Origin: PALSA-1296 sp038210275
Lineage (GTDB): Bacteria > Bacteroidota > Ignavibacteria > Palsa-1295
NCBI GenBank assembly: GCA_038210275.1
Contig: JBBQWV010000004.1
Location: 1-64,000, forward strand
Reading direction: 5' to 3'
DNA length: 64,000 nucleotides
Shown here: positions 19,220 through 28,119 of the stretch, piece by piece
How the letters are laid out: every line of letters starts with the position of its first letter
How positions within the stretch are numbered: position 1 is the stretch's first letter
Position numbers and translations under genes: made by a program
Notes under the pieces: generated by a model
The model's database searches: none
What the model saw: only the letters and a program-made list of their open reading frames with translations
What the model was told of the DNA's origin: nothing

Positions 19220-20821
19220 CTATTTCACACACTGAATCATCTTCGACGCCGTCATTCCGTTCGAGCGAACAACGCAGAGATAATTTCCTGATGATAAGTC
19301 GAGATCAAGCGGTATGCTCTGCGATCCTGCTTCCATCTGACGCTCGAAAATTCGGCGATTGTATTTTCCGTCTATCGAAGAAACATCAAGCGTGACAAGT
19401 CCTGCTTGCGGAATGTCGAGCGAGATCATCGTCCGATTAGCAAATGGATTCGGATAATTTCCGCTTATCGAAAGCTTCGCAGTATTCGGCGAATAATTCG
19501 CGTAGTTCTTCTGAGTCTGAAGAATCGGAAGCGGGTCAAGCGGTCCTGTCAGAGATTTCGGATCAGGCAACAGAAGCCGCGCATCGGCAAGCGACATATC
19601 AAACCATTTCGTTAATACTTCCAGATAGACTCGGTGGTAATCAATATTATAGACGAGGTCTCCGGTCTCATCTATTTTTGTCAGATCAGGGATATATCCA
19701 AAAGCCCCGCTATTAACCTGCGTTCCAAAAACAAATTGTACACTTGATGTACCGTGATCTGTTCCGAGACTTCCGTTCTCGTACGGACGTCTGCCAAATT
19801 CACTGACAGTCAAGCCGATCACACGGTCGCCCATGTTGAGCTTCACCATGTCATACATGAATTGTGAAACAGCATCGGAAAATTGTCCGAGCAATTGTGG
19901 ATGTGTTCCTGCATCAAAATTTCCACCGGGTAATAGTTGCGAAACGTGATTATCAAATCCGCCAAGAGAGACAACATACACTGACGTATTCATTCCGCCC
20001 GCAATAAGCGCAGCGCAATTTGCCATCTGGGTTGCAAACCCATCGGTCCCGTAGGTGCCTGAGAGTCTTGCTTTGCCTGTTGCATAAGCAGCTTGTACAC
20101 GCGACGCATATTTATTCGAACGTGCGGCAATATCGGCAACGAAATTATATTCGTTCAAGTAGGATGTCCCTGTGCTTTGATCATCAAGCGCCTCAATAGA
20201 TGCTCCAACTCCGGCTTGCTTGCTGGGGTTGGTAACTTCAATACCCATTCTCCCCTTCGAACTCTGCAATGCAAGCGAGAAACCGCCGAACTGAATTGCA
20301 AGTGGATCATCAGGAAGCGAAGCAGGAAAATTCGGATACTTCTGTTCAAGGTATCTGCCAACCCATCCTGAATCAAGACGGTAATCTGCATCGGAATTAT
20401 TTATTCCCGAAAGCCAAATATCGGTCGAGCGGAAATGGCTCAGGTTCGGATACGGATAGCCAATCCCTTGCACAACAGCAAGTGAACCTTGCTGCAACAG
20501 ACTGACTAAGCCGCCTTTATCACCATAAGAAAAATTTGGTGCGAAGTGAATTCCGGCATACGCAACTGTCTTATCTTTCGGAATCGCTATACTTGGTCGG
20601 ATAGTGTAATATGCAGGATCATCAACAGGAATGATGGTATTGAGTCCGTCATTTCCGCCGAAAAGTTGGCAGATGATCAGGATGCGTGAATCCAGATTTG
20701 CTTGCGGCATCTGCGCTAAGTACTTTAGCGGAGTGCTTGCCCGAGTCGGAATTCCATCGAGAAAGAACGGAGCTGCTGCAGCGCCTGCGAGTGCGGATTT
20801 TAAGAATGTACGTCTTTTCAT
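19220..20821 (-). CDS. DUF1501 family protein with Tat-like signal and T9SS domain
   Basis: This 533-residue protein opens with KRRTFLKSALAGAAAAPFFL, a twin-arginine signal of the RRxFLK type. The central region is DUF1501 (alkaline-phosphatase/sulfatase-like superfamily): LIICQLFGGNDGLNTIIPV, VVSLGGFDNH, LTVSEFGRRPYENGSLGTDHGTS. The last roughly 80 residues (LSISGNYPNPFANRTMISLD to SKMIQCVK) are a T9SS sorting domain. A Shine-Dalgarno AAAGGAA precedes the ATG. It is 16 bp downstream of the DUF1800 gene; this pair is a widespread conserved partnership of unknown function. Combining Tat and T9SS signals in one protein is notable. Confidence 0.9.
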   Translation of the reverse strand: MKRRTFLKSALAGAAAAPFFLDGIPTRASTPLKYLAQMPQANLDSRILIICQLFGGNDGLNTIIPVDDPAYYTIRPSIAIPKDKTVAYAGIHFAPNFSYGDKGGLVSLLQQGSLAVVQGIGYPYPNLSHFRSTDIWLSGINNSDADYRLDSGWVGRYLEQKYPNFPASLPDDPLAIQFGGFSLALQSSKGRMGIEVTNPSKQAGVGASIEALDDQSTGTSYLNEYNFVADIAARSNKYASRVQAAYATGKARLSGTYGTDGFATQMANCAALIAGGMNTSVYVVSLGGFDNHVSQLLPGGNFDAGTHPQLLGQFSDAVSQFMYDMVKLNMGDRVIGLTVSEFGRRPYENGSLGTDHGTSSVQFVFGTQVNSGAFGYIPDLTKIDETGDLVYNIDYHRVYLEVLTKWFDMSLADARLLLPDPKSLTGPLDPLPILQTQKNYANYSPNTAKLSISGNYPNPFANRTMISLDIPQAGLVTLDVSSIDGKYNRRIFERQMEAGSQSIPLDLDLSSGNYLCVVRSNGMTASKMIQCVK

Positions 20822-20837
20822 GATCGTGATTCCTTTC

Positions 20838-22445
20838 TTAACAAAGTTGATAATCAGGCAAATTACAAATAGTCGTCAGCACGTCACGCATATGGCGGGC
20901 AGCAGTTGGGTGGTCGGTGCTTAAGATCGTCGGCCATTCGTAATCTTTTCCTCCGCCAACAAGCCGATTAACAAGATCATCATGCCGAGCCTTTGCAAGT
21001 TTTCGTGGAAGCATCAGCGCACCAATATGGGTGATCAAAAGATTTGCATCGGTATAATCAGGAAATTGAGTAATAAAAGCTATCACATCATCATCGCTCA
21101 TTCCGGCTATTGCAGTTGCAACGACAGTCGAACGAACAGGATAAGTATTTGTCGTGATCCAATCATGCCATCCCGTCCAGCCGCTGACATTCGGCGGATT
21201 GAACATCTCCTGTAAGATCGTCGTCATATTGCCTGACATATTAGCGCTGTAACCAAGCTGACGGGCTATGCCGATAATATACTCAGCCGGAGTTTTGATC
21301 TGACAGCCGATATTTGCATTATCAAAAAAGTGTGCACTCTTGAGTAGAGTTGACATCACCGGCTTAATGTCGAAATTATTTTGAATAAGCAAGTCTGCCA
21401 TTGCGCTGATCACGGCTTCATCGGCTCCGGCAGGATTACTATAAATAAAGAATTTGTAGATCTTGCGGCTGATATATCGTGCAACGGTTTTTGAATATTT
21501 AAGTCCAAATATCGCATTGATAAGTCCTTGTATCTCATTCTTCTTGACAAGGAATTCTGTATTATCTGCATCGACAATGGCACTGAACGATACTTCCAGA
21601 CATTGTTTTGCACCTATATCGTGATCAGCAGGTGAAAAATAGGTGTTAAATATTCCGTTCGGCGTAGCTTCATCACTGAACTGAGCAACACGCCATCCGG
21701 TGAGAATTCGTGCAGCTTCTTTGACATCTCCTTCTGTATACCCTCCGCCGAAACCCATAGTAAATAACTCCATGAGTTCGCGAGCATAATTTTCATTCGG
21801 CTTGCCCTTTGTATTTGCTATACCGCCAAGGTAAACAATCATCGCCCCGTCGAGAGTGAGATTGAATGCCATATCTTTAAAATTCAGAAGACAGGTATCG
21901 CGAAGAAGTTTATTTTGCCTATAGAGCAGCGGGGCGATAACATACGATTCATCGGTAACAAACTGGCTTGTAAAATGCCCGCTCCAGAAGAAGGTCATTT
22001 TCTCGACAATAGAAAGTGGCGAAGTCAACAGTACATTAGCATACCAATTCTTCAACGCCCCATCATCTCCACTCCATGTTCCCCGAAGCTGGTTAACAAG
22101 AACGTTATCCAGTCCCTTCATTGAGTACGTAACATGATCTGCAATTGAAGGTGGAACAGGATTGTTTGGAGTAGGATAATTCGCAGTATTAAGCAAAAGA
22201 TCAACAGCAGCAGATGGCGTGAGCTTACTGATCTGCGAAAGCTCTGACCATTTCGGAAGCATCGTTGTTCTGCGAAGTAGATGCCCTGCGCGAACTTCAT
22301 CCCAGGGTTCAGCCGTCGTCGGAACCCATGCTTCCAAGCCTGTGGAAAGTATTCGGTCATGAGATTGAAAATTCTGCGAGTGATTAGCAGTCGCTGCAAC
22401 GTCATCATGCTGCGCCCAACCGGTGAGAAATGTTCTACGGTCCAT
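20838..22445 (-). CDS. DUF1800 family protein
   Basis: This 535-residue DUF1800 protein is recognised by HLLRRTTMLPKWSELSQI, WYANVLLTSPLSIVEKMTFFWSGHFT, the NYARELMELFTMGFGGGYTEGDVKEAARILTGW block (split here by naming only), and MFNPPNVSGWTGWHDWI. It starts MDRRTFLTG but has no hydrophobic stretch behind the arginines, so it is not a clear Tat substrate and may rely on its partner. A strong SD (GGAGGAG) precedes the ATG at 22445. It forms a two-gene operon with the DUF1501 gene. Molecular function is unknown for the family. Confidence 0.9.
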   Translation of the reverse strand: MDRRTFLTGWAQHDDVAATANHSQNFQSHDRILSTGLEAWVPTTAEPWDEVRAGHLLRRTTMLPKWSELSQISKLTPSAAVDLLLNTANYPTPNNPVPPSIADHVTYSMKGLDNVLVNQLRGTWSGDDGALKNWYANVLLTSPLSIVEKMTFFWSGHFTSQFVTDESYVIAPLLYRQNKLLRDTCLLNFKDMAFNLTLDGAMIVYLGGIANTKGKPNENYARELMELFTMGFGGGYTEGDVKEAARILTGWRVAQFSDEATPNGIFNTYFSPADHDIGAKQCLEVSFSAIVDADNTEFLVKKNEIQGLINAIFGLKYSKTVARYISRKIYKFFIYSNPAGADEAVISAMADLLIQNNFDIKPVMSTLLKSAHFFDNANIGCQIKTPAEYIIGIARQLGYSANMSGNMTTILQEMFNPPNVSGWTGWHDWITTNTYPVRSTVVATAIAGMSDDDVIAFITQFPDYTDANLLITHIGALMLPRKLAKARHDDLVNRLVGGGKDYEWPTILSTDHPTAARHMRDVLTTICNLPDYQLC

Positions 22446-22630
22446 AAGTATTACTCCTCCGTTATTAATGCAAACAACCTAACTATAGAATAAGAACACT
22501 TTCGGCATACCGAAGTTACAACAACTTCGTTTATTTCCGCCAAATAAGAATTCTTTTCCGATAAAGCAACACAACTGACTACTATAATACGAAATGTAAG
22601 GTATAAGAGTTCAGATTACTTGGCTTGGTT
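22446..22630. other. Leader region of the DUF1800-DUF1501 operon
   Basis: This is AT-rich intergenic DNA between the DUF1800 start and the dispersed repeat. Apart from the SD next to the start codon I see no gene or clear promoter consensus. With the two repeat elements that follow, the whole gap to the next gene is 436 bp. Confidence 0.4.
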
Positions 22631-22780
22631 GTCATTCCGAACGGAGATTTTTTTCGCGAAGCGAAAAAAACGATGTGAGGAATCCCCTAAATCGTGGCAG
22701 AGACTAAGGTTCTACAATCTGTCAGGGGATTCCTCAGTCGCTCATTCGCCTATGGCGAATTTAGGCTCCTTCGGAATGAC
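22631..22780. repeat. Long inverted intergenic repeat, copy 3
   Basis: The arms GTCATTCCGAACGGAG and CTCCTTCGGAATGAC bound a 150-bp element with inner hairpins TTTTTTTCGCGAAGCGAAAAA and ATTCGCCTATGGCGAAT. Its core (AATCCCCTAAATCGTGG onward to TCAGGGGATT) is the same sequence as the core of copy 1, reversed. No gene lies inside. Confidence 0.85.
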
Positions 22781-22809
22781 ATATAAGTTAGGAAAAATCT
22801 CTGTTCCAG

Positions 22810-22881
22810 AAATATGAGATATGAACTATGAAATATGAACGGTGTTCTTCATAATTCACATTTCCAATTTCATATTTTTTT
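22810..22881. repeat. Dispersed ATATGAA-word repeat, copy 1
   Basis: Words AATATGAGATATGAA and CTATGAAATATGA are followed by inverted-complement words TTCACATTTCCAATTTCAT, ending at the start codon of the next gene. The first 28 bases match 52452-52479 with a single mismatch. It replaces a normal leader for the sulfoxide reductase gene. Confidence 0.7.
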
Positions 22882-23337
22882 ATGTGGCAAGAAATAACCA
22901 GCGATCTCGAAGCTCTTCTTGATATAAAAGATCATCCCATAACGACGCTTGCAAATGCAGCGGCTTATTTATTTCGCAACATTGAGCGGATCAACTGGCT
23001 CGGATTTTATATTTACGACGGAAGCAACCTCTACTTAGGTCCATTCGGCGGCAAGCCAGCCTGCACCTCAATTGAAATAGGCAAGGGCGTATGCGGCACC
23101 GCAGCCGCCAAGCGTGAAACAATTGTAGTCGAAGATGTAGAGAAATTTCCGGGGCATATCGTCTGCGATCCGGATTCGAGATCAGAGATCGTCTTACCTA
23201 TTGTTCTTGCGAGCGGCAAACTCTATGGCGTACTTGATATTGATAGCGCCGAATTGGCGAGGTTTGGCGATGAAGAGAAGATTAGGCTACAGAAAATAGC
23301 TGAAGTGATCTCAGCAAAACTTCGAACAACTGATTGA
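22882..23337 (+). CDS. msrC: Free methionine-(R)-sulfoxide reductase (GAF domain)
   Basis: This 151-residue single GAF-domain protein reduces free Met-R-sulfoxide, protecting against oxidative damage. All three redox cysteines of the fRMsr family are present: C61 (KPACTSIEIG), C71 (GKGVCGTAA) and C95 (GHIVCDPDSRSEIVLP). Length matches the family (about 150-165). ATG at 22882 follows a T-run and the ATATGAA repeat; no SD is seen. It is convergent with a possible 63-residue gene. Confidence 0.92.
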   Translation: MWQEITSDLEALLDIKDHPITTLANAAAYLFRNIERINWLGFYIYDGSNLYLGPFGGKPACTSIEIGKGVCGTAAAKRETIVVEDVEKFPGHIVCDPDSRSEIVLPIVLASGKLYGVLDIDSAELARFGDEEKIRLQKIAEVISAKLRTTD

Positions 23338-23399
23338 GCCGGATTCAGATCCGTTCAATCACGAACTTCATTAAGGAAGAAAAAGCCTCCTCTAACGAA

Positions 23400-23591
23400 T
23401 TACGCAGTCATGTGACGACTACCTTCGAAGAGAACCGTTTCCGATTCTTCGAGATAATCATCAGCAAGACGCTTCAAGAGCTGAAGCTCGTTGAGATCGA
23501 GAGAAACGAAGATCGGCTCGCTTTCGCTTTGGATCTTTGCAGTATGCAGTTTGCGGCTTAGCGCAAGAAGGCGGTCAAGTGTTGCAATCAT
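23400..23591 (-). CDS. Hypothetical 63-residue protein
   Basis: This is a short frame with protein-like composition: a helical N-terminus (MIATLDRLLALSRKLHTAKI), a strand/linker, then LDLNELQLLKRLADDYLEES. Length, amphipathic helices and the lack of overlap with any recognised gene argue for it, but I recognise no family and see no SD. It is convergent with msrC. Competing frames on the other strand look less protein-like. Confidence 0.4.
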   Translation of the reverse strand: MIATLDRLLALSRKLHTAKIQSESEPIFVSLDLNELQLLKRLADDYLEESETVLFEGSRHMTA

Positions 23592-23787
23592 CTTGTGTAT
23601 ATATAGAGGGCAAAATACAATAATGACACTACGGAATGCTCCATTTTGCTCCTCACGGAGCGTGCTCCCAAATCATAAATGATCCGGGTGCAGGAACATT
23701 TCTCTACAAATATACTACATTATAAAGCTAAATGCAAGTGTTTTTGAAATAAATCTTCGTTTTCTGCGATTTTTTTTCATTTTGTGG

Positions 23788-24993
23788 CTAACGTGCTCCC
23801 AAAATTGGGAGCACGATATTAAACCCAGACTCTTTCGGGAGCCTGACATCATGCTCCCGCGCTTCCTCCCCTATTGATTCGACAAGATCATATCTTTGAA
23901 TCTCAGAGAAATCCTGATTTGATTTTGATAGATCCCGTTTGTTGATAATGTGTTCATATCTGCCGCTCTCTCCGCAAAGAATTGATCTTACCCTGCCTTT
24001 TTCGTCAAATCTCTCACTTACGGCTCGTTTAAGGGCTTTTTGAGATATGATGTCGCCAAGAGTTACTCCGTCTTTTCTTATGATTAAATAAGTATATTTT
24101 AGTGAAAGCCGAAGAGTACCAACGATATCATCAATCGCTTTTATAAACGGAGGACGTAGCCAATGATTTTCTGTATGACACCAGTCATCTTCTTTAACAA
24201 GTGCCGGACAATTGGCTTGTCTTGTGCAGGGAGAATAGATTGTTGCAGAATGATAGACTGCCAAATCGCGAAAGCGTAAAAGTCTTCGCGATTGATCGCG
24301 AGTAGCAGGTTCTATCATGAGTAAAGATCCATGCTCATCAAGTAGTGACATCAGAGATTCGAAAAGAATTGTATCATTATTCTCATCCAACTCATTGAGC
24401 ACATTCATCATCGTCAGCAAATGATATGGCGCAGAATTTTTTATTTTTTCTGAGACAATTTGAGGCTTGCGAAGATCGTATTTATCGTAGGCAAGTGTTG
24501 CATCAACACTCGGATACTGCTTAAGAAAATGCCCGGAAAAAATTTCCGCTTCACGTAAATTTTCTTGATGACTATCAGTAAGCATGATCTTCGTGGCTCG
24601 GTTCTTAACTGACTCATGCAGATAATTTAGCGTACCCCATACTGCGGCACCTGTACCTGTTCCAAGATCAAGAATATTAATTGGGGAATTCCGTTCGAAA
24701 AAATTTGATAGTGATAGTTCACGCAAGGGAGCGACAACTTTCAGAAGATTTGTCGTCATGTAATACAGCGTGTATGCACGGCGAATCTTTTCATCTTTGA
24801 GATAGCCTGAGGCAAGAAATTCAGTTCGGTTTGTGGTCAGTCCTTTACTGATACGTGAAACGATTTCGGCATTCTCTGCGATATATGCCTTGCCGATGCG
24901 TGTGACAAGGCTTTGCGGACGGAGATCGAATCCGAGCCTTTCGCTCAAAGCAGCAATATATTCATCGGATATTTCTAAAGGGTATCTTTTCAT
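23788..24993 (-). CDS. Rsm22-like SAM-dependent rRNA methyltransferase
   Basis: This 401-residue protein has a SAM-binding motif ILDLGTGTGAAVWG, an acidic strand (IMLTDSHQENL) and the later motif LLTMMNVLNELDE. The cysteine cluster CTRQANCPALVKEDDWCH is characteristic of the Rsm22 family (bacterial relatives of the mitochondrial small-subunit assembly factor), where it probably binds a metal or Fe-S cluster. ATG at 24993 lies only 11 bp from the divergent mtgA start, so each promoter must lie in or near the other's coding start. The last codons and stop lie in a perfect hairpin (CGTGCTCCCAA/TTGGGAGCACG, 23792-23815). Confidence 0.82.
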   Translation of the reverse strand: MKRYPLEISDEYIAALSERLGFDLRPQSLVTRIGKAYIAENAEIVSRISKGLTTNRTEFLASGYLKDEKIRRAYTLYYMTTNLLKVVAPLRELSLSNFFERNSPINILDLGTGTGAAVWGTLNYLHESVKNRATKIMLTDSHQENLREAEIFSGHFLKQYPSVDATLAYDKYDLRKPQIVSEKIKNSAPYHLLTMMNVLNELDENNDTILFESLMSLLDEHGSLLMIEPATRDQSRRLLRFRDLAVYHSATIYSPCTRQANCPALVKEDDWCHTENHWLRPPFIKAIDDIVGTLRLSLKYTYLIIRKDGVTLGDIISQKALKRAVSERFDEKGRVRSILCGESGRYEHIINKRDLSKSNQDFSEIQRYDLVESIGEEAREHDVRLPKESGFNIVLPILGAR

Positions 24994-25004
24994 TAGAATA
25001 ATTT

Positions 25005-25751
25005 GTGAGCCAAGAGAACAACGTTACTGAGCCAAAAGTACGAAGCCGTGGAAAGAAATTTTTTTCTATCCTCTGGAAGCTTGCACTTTTTGCTCTGTTA
25101 TTTCCTGTCTTTCAAGTTTTGTGTTTACGTTTTATTAATCCTCCGATCACTACAATGATGTTTTTCCGAGGAATAGATCATCTATTCGCCGGAGAATCCG
25201 TGGGATACTCGCATACAAATCTGAGTTGGGGCGAAATGCCGGATAATTTTATTCAGGCGGTTGTCGCAGCAGAAGACCAAAAGTTCTATCAGCATCATGG
25301 TTTCGATATGACCGAGATCGAGAACGCACAGCGTGAACATACGCGGCATCCGAACCGTCCGATGCGAGGAGCGAGTACGATCAGCCAGCAAGTTGCAAAA
25401 AATCTTTTTCTCCCTCCGTGGCATAGTTTTATTCGCAAAGGTATCGAAGCATATTATACCGTTCTTATAGAATTTTTCTGGAGCAAGCAGCGAATTTTAC
25501 AAATGTATGCGAATATCGTCGAACTTGCTTCAAACGTTTACGGAATTGAAGCCGGAGGTGAGTATCATTTTCATAAACCCGCTAAACTTTTGAGCGCTTC
25601 GGAAGCTGCGCAACTCGCTTCTGTGTTGCCCAATCCGGTGCGGTGGAGTGCCTCAAAACCTTCTCCCTACATCCTTCGGCGGTCAAGTCGCATTCTCAAC
25701 CAAATGCGGGGGATCCCATCTGATGTGGAAGACGATGGCGAACCCGATTAA
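25005..25751 (+). CDS. mtgA: Monofunctional biosynthetic peptidoglycan transglycosylase
   Basis: This 248-residue GT51 enzyme polymerises lipid II into glycan strands. An N-terminal membrane anchor (about 19-42) is followed by the catalytic segment VVAAEDQKFYQHHGFD with E90 as the catalytic Glu. The motifs RGASTISQQVAKNLFL (121-136) and KQRILQMYANIVELA follow, and a second conserved Glu is E173. No transpeptidase domain is present. The start is GTG at 25005; upstream sequence belongs to the divergent Rsm22-like gene. It is the last gene before the putative origin region. Confidence 0.93.
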   Translation: MSQENNVTEPKVRSRGKKFFSILWKLALFALLFPVFQVLCLRFINPPITTMMFFRGIDHLFAGESVGYSHTNLSWGEMPDNFIQAVVAAEDQKFYQHHGFDMTEIENAQREHTRHPNRPMRGASTISQQVAKNLFLPPWHSFIRKGIEAYYTVLIEFFWSKQRILQMYANIVELASNVYGIEAGGEYHFHKPAKLLSASEAAQLASVLPNPVRWSASKPSPYILRRSSRILNQMRGIPSDVEDDGEPD

Positions 25752-26342
25752 AAAGGCATGAATTACATGGGACAAATTGGTAATGACGCAGATTATCCAC
25801 CACTTATCAAGTTTTACGGCAATATTTCCGTATATTTTTTAAGACAGTATCTCTACAACATTTTGGGATTCATAATTGTGGAAACTTGTGAAAGCTCCCA
25901 AACGAAGCCTTAGGAATTAGTCTCGATAAAAAAGCTCACAAGTTAATAACATCTTAGATTATGCCAGCATCAATATCCACAAGGTTATCAACATGGCAGT
26001 TGATAACTACACTATGCGTTCCCAAACCTTAATTTAATGGATTTCCCACTGTGGAAAACCCCTACCATGCCCATTTATAAGGAAATTATTACTCTACTAC
26101 CTTACAAAGTCATATTCTATGTGATGTTTCAAAATCTTAATTTTTCGGATTTTAATAAAAAAGTGTTGAGAAAAATAAAAAAAGATAGAAAAGGAAATCA
26201 GATGATCCGATCTTCGATACTTTCTCCATTCACAATTTTCAATTCTCAATTTCCCAAACGAGGATTTATGAAATTTTGAACATAGCCCCTGTGTTTAAGT
26301 CCGCCCATAAATACTACTAATATAAGAGAGAAGAAAATACGA
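25752..26342. other. Candidate replication origin (oriC): DnaA-box cluster plus AT-rich stretch
   Basis: This 591-bp gap has no credible gene. DnaA-box-like 9-mers (consensus TTATCCACA) lie at 25793-25801 (TTATCCACC), 25973-25981 (ATATCCACA), 25985-25993 (TTATCAACA), 25998-26006 (reverse TTATCAACT) and 26050-26058 (reverse TTTTCCACA). A weaker one is at 25877-25885. The two central boxes form a perfect inverted repeat, GTTATCAAC-6-GTTGATAAC (25984-26007). An AT-rich stretch (about 26060-26260) follows and could be the unwinding element. Gene orientation flips across this gap. dnaA is not in the window, so this is inference from motifs and context. Confidence 0.6.
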
Positions 26343-27095
26343 ATGAAAATTATTGTTTGCACAAGTCATGTGCCCGATACAACTGCAAAGATCAACCTTG
26401 CTAGTGACGGAAAAAATATAGATCATGCCGGAATAAAATTTATTCTTAACCCGTACGATGAATTCGCCGTTGAAGAAGCGCTGAAACTCAAAGAAAAAAG
26501 CGGCGGCGAAGTTATTGCAATTTCAGTCGGAAGTGATACAGCGAAAGAAGCTATCCGTCAAGCCCTTGCAATGGGCGTCGATAAAGGAATTCTGGTCAAA
26601 GGTGAGAAGTCCGATTCGTTCTCCGTTGCAAAAATGTTGTCTGATGCGATCAAACCTCTTGGTGCAGATCTTATCCTCTTAGGAAAACAATCAATTGATT
26701 TTGACGGGATGGAAATCGCACCGATGCTTTCTGAATTACTCGATCTTCCCACAGCAACGGTCGTCACAAAATTAACGATCGAAGGTACGAATGTTACGGC
26801 TGAAAAAGAAGTTGAGGGTGGCAAAGAAATAATTTCGCTTACACTGCCGTGTATCATTGCTGCGCAAAAAGGATTGAATGATCCTCGCTATCCTTCACTG
26901 CCCAATATCATGAAGGCAAAATCAAAACCGATCGAAGAAATTGCAGGCACTTCAAGTGATTCTCGCACTTTGGTTATTTCGATGGATAAACCTGATAAAA
27001 AACGTGCAAATAAGATAATCAAAGTTGAGGGCAATGCGGCAGCCTCAGCGGCTGAACTTATTAAATTACTGCACGAAGAAGCAAAAGTCATCTAA
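26343..27095 (+). CDS. etfB: Electron transfer flavoprotein beta subunit
   Basis: This 250-residue ETF beta starts KIIVCTSHVPDTTAKINL. It carries the AMP-binding region (GVDKGILVKG, LGADLILLGKQSIDFDG) and the family signature near TVEKEVEGGKE-like sequence (here AEKEVEGGKEIISLTLPCII) followed by DPRYPSLPNIMKAKSKPI. With EtfA it carries electrons from acyl-CoA and other dehydrogenases to the quinone pool. It is followed by etfA after 23 bp. The first gene to the right of the candidate origin. Confidence 0.96.
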   Translation: MKIIVCTSHVPDTTAKINLASDGKNIDHAGIKFILNPYDEFAVEEALKLKEKSGGEVIAISVGSDTAKEAIRQALAMGVDKGILVKGEKSDSFSVAKMLSDAIKPLGADLILLGKQSIDFDGMEIAPMLSELLDLPTATVVTKLTIEGTNVTAEKEVEGGKEIISLTLPCIIAAQKGLNDPRYPSLPNIMKAKSKPIEEIAGTSSDSRTLVISMDKPDKKRANKIIKVEGNAAASAAELIKLLHEEAKVI

Positions 27096-27118
27096 AAATT
27101 ACGAAACAGAAATTACGA

Positions 27119-28087
27119 ATGAATATATTAGTGTATTTTGAGGAGCGTAACGGCTCTATCCGCAAACCTTCATTTGAAGCAATTGAGGCAGCTAAATCAA
27201 TAGGGGCAAGCACTATCTCGGCGGTGATCGTCACCAATAATGCTTCAGCTATTATTTCCGATCAGGTGAAAAAATCCGGTGTTTCGAAGATATATATAGT
27301 AGAAGATTCTCGCCTTGGTAATTATTCATCGAGAGCAGCAGGTAAGGCAGTCGCAGAAGCGGCGAAGTCAGCAAATGCCGACGTTGTTATCATTCCAGCA
27401 ACGGGCCGAGGCAAAGATCTTGCTCCGCGCGTTGCTGTAAGGCTTGAAGCAGGATATGTGCCGGATGTAACTTCGTTCTTAAATACTGGTGGCAAGGTTG
27501 TTGCAACTCATCCCGTCTATGCAGGCAAGGCAAATGTTGCTATTGAAGTAACAACTCCAAAGAAAGTGTATTCTACCCGTCCAAATCTTTGGAAAGCTTC
27601 GAAAGAACTTTCTGCCGATGCATCCGTAGAGAATATTAGCGTTTCATTCGATGATAAAGATTTTGCAGAGCAGACAAAGGAATTAGTCCTTTCGCAAGGG
27701 AAGATCGACGTTGCCGAAGCGGACATCATTATTACAGGTGGACGTGGCATGAAAGGACCGGAGAACTGGGGTTTGATCGAAGATCTTGCAAGTTCTTTGA
27801 ATGCCGCAACCGGTGCCTCAAGAGCTGTTGTTGATGCCGGATGGCGTCCGCATTCTGAACAAGTAGGACAGACTGGAAAAACCGTTTCCCCGACGCTTTA
27901 CGTAGCCATTGGAGTAAGTGGGGCAATACAGCATCTTGCGGGAATGTCAAGCTCTAAAACTATTGTTGCTATTAATAAGGATGCGAACGCTCCGATCTTT
28001 GCCGTCTGCGATTACGGAATAGTTGGCGATGCTTTCGAGCTTCTGCCTCTTTTGACTGAAGAAGTGAAGAAAGTGAAAAGTCATTAA
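27119..28087 (+). CDS. etfA: Electron transfer flavoprotein alpha subunit
   Basis: This 322-residue ETF alpha has an N-terminal domain shared with EtfB. The C-terminal FAD-binding signature reads IITGGRGMKGPENWGL, AVVDAGWRPHSEQVGQTGK, LYVAIGVSGAIQHLAGM and then IVAINKDANAPIF. It lies 23 bp after etfB and 32 bp before the nuclease gene. The two short gaps both begin with AAAAATTACGAA directly after the stop codons, a repeated word rather than a normal leader. Forms a heterodimer with EtfB. Confidence 0.97.
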   Translation: MNILVYFEERNGSIRKPSFEAIEAAKSIGASTISAVIVTNNASAIISDQVKKSGVSKIYIVEDSRLGNYSSRAAGKAVAEAAKSANADVVIIPATGRGKDLAPRVAVRLEAGYVPDVTSFLNTGGKVVATHPVYAGKANVAIEVTTPKKVYSTRPNLWKASKELSADASVENISVSFDDKDFAEQTKELVLSQGKIDVAEADIIITGGRGMKGPENWGLIEDLASSLNAATGASRAVVDAGWRPHSEQVGQTGKTVSPTLYVAIGVSGAIQHLAGMSSSKTIVAINKDANAPIFAVCDYGIVGDAFELLPLLTEEVKKVKSH

Positions 28088-28119
28088 AAATTACGAATTG
28101 TGATTCGCAATTCAGAAAA

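Noticed and set aside
26037..26279. 80-residue plus-strand frame inside the candidate origin
   Set aside because: Composition follows AT-rich DNA (Lys/Ile/Phe runs) with no domain or RBS, and it ends in a low-complexity word repeat.
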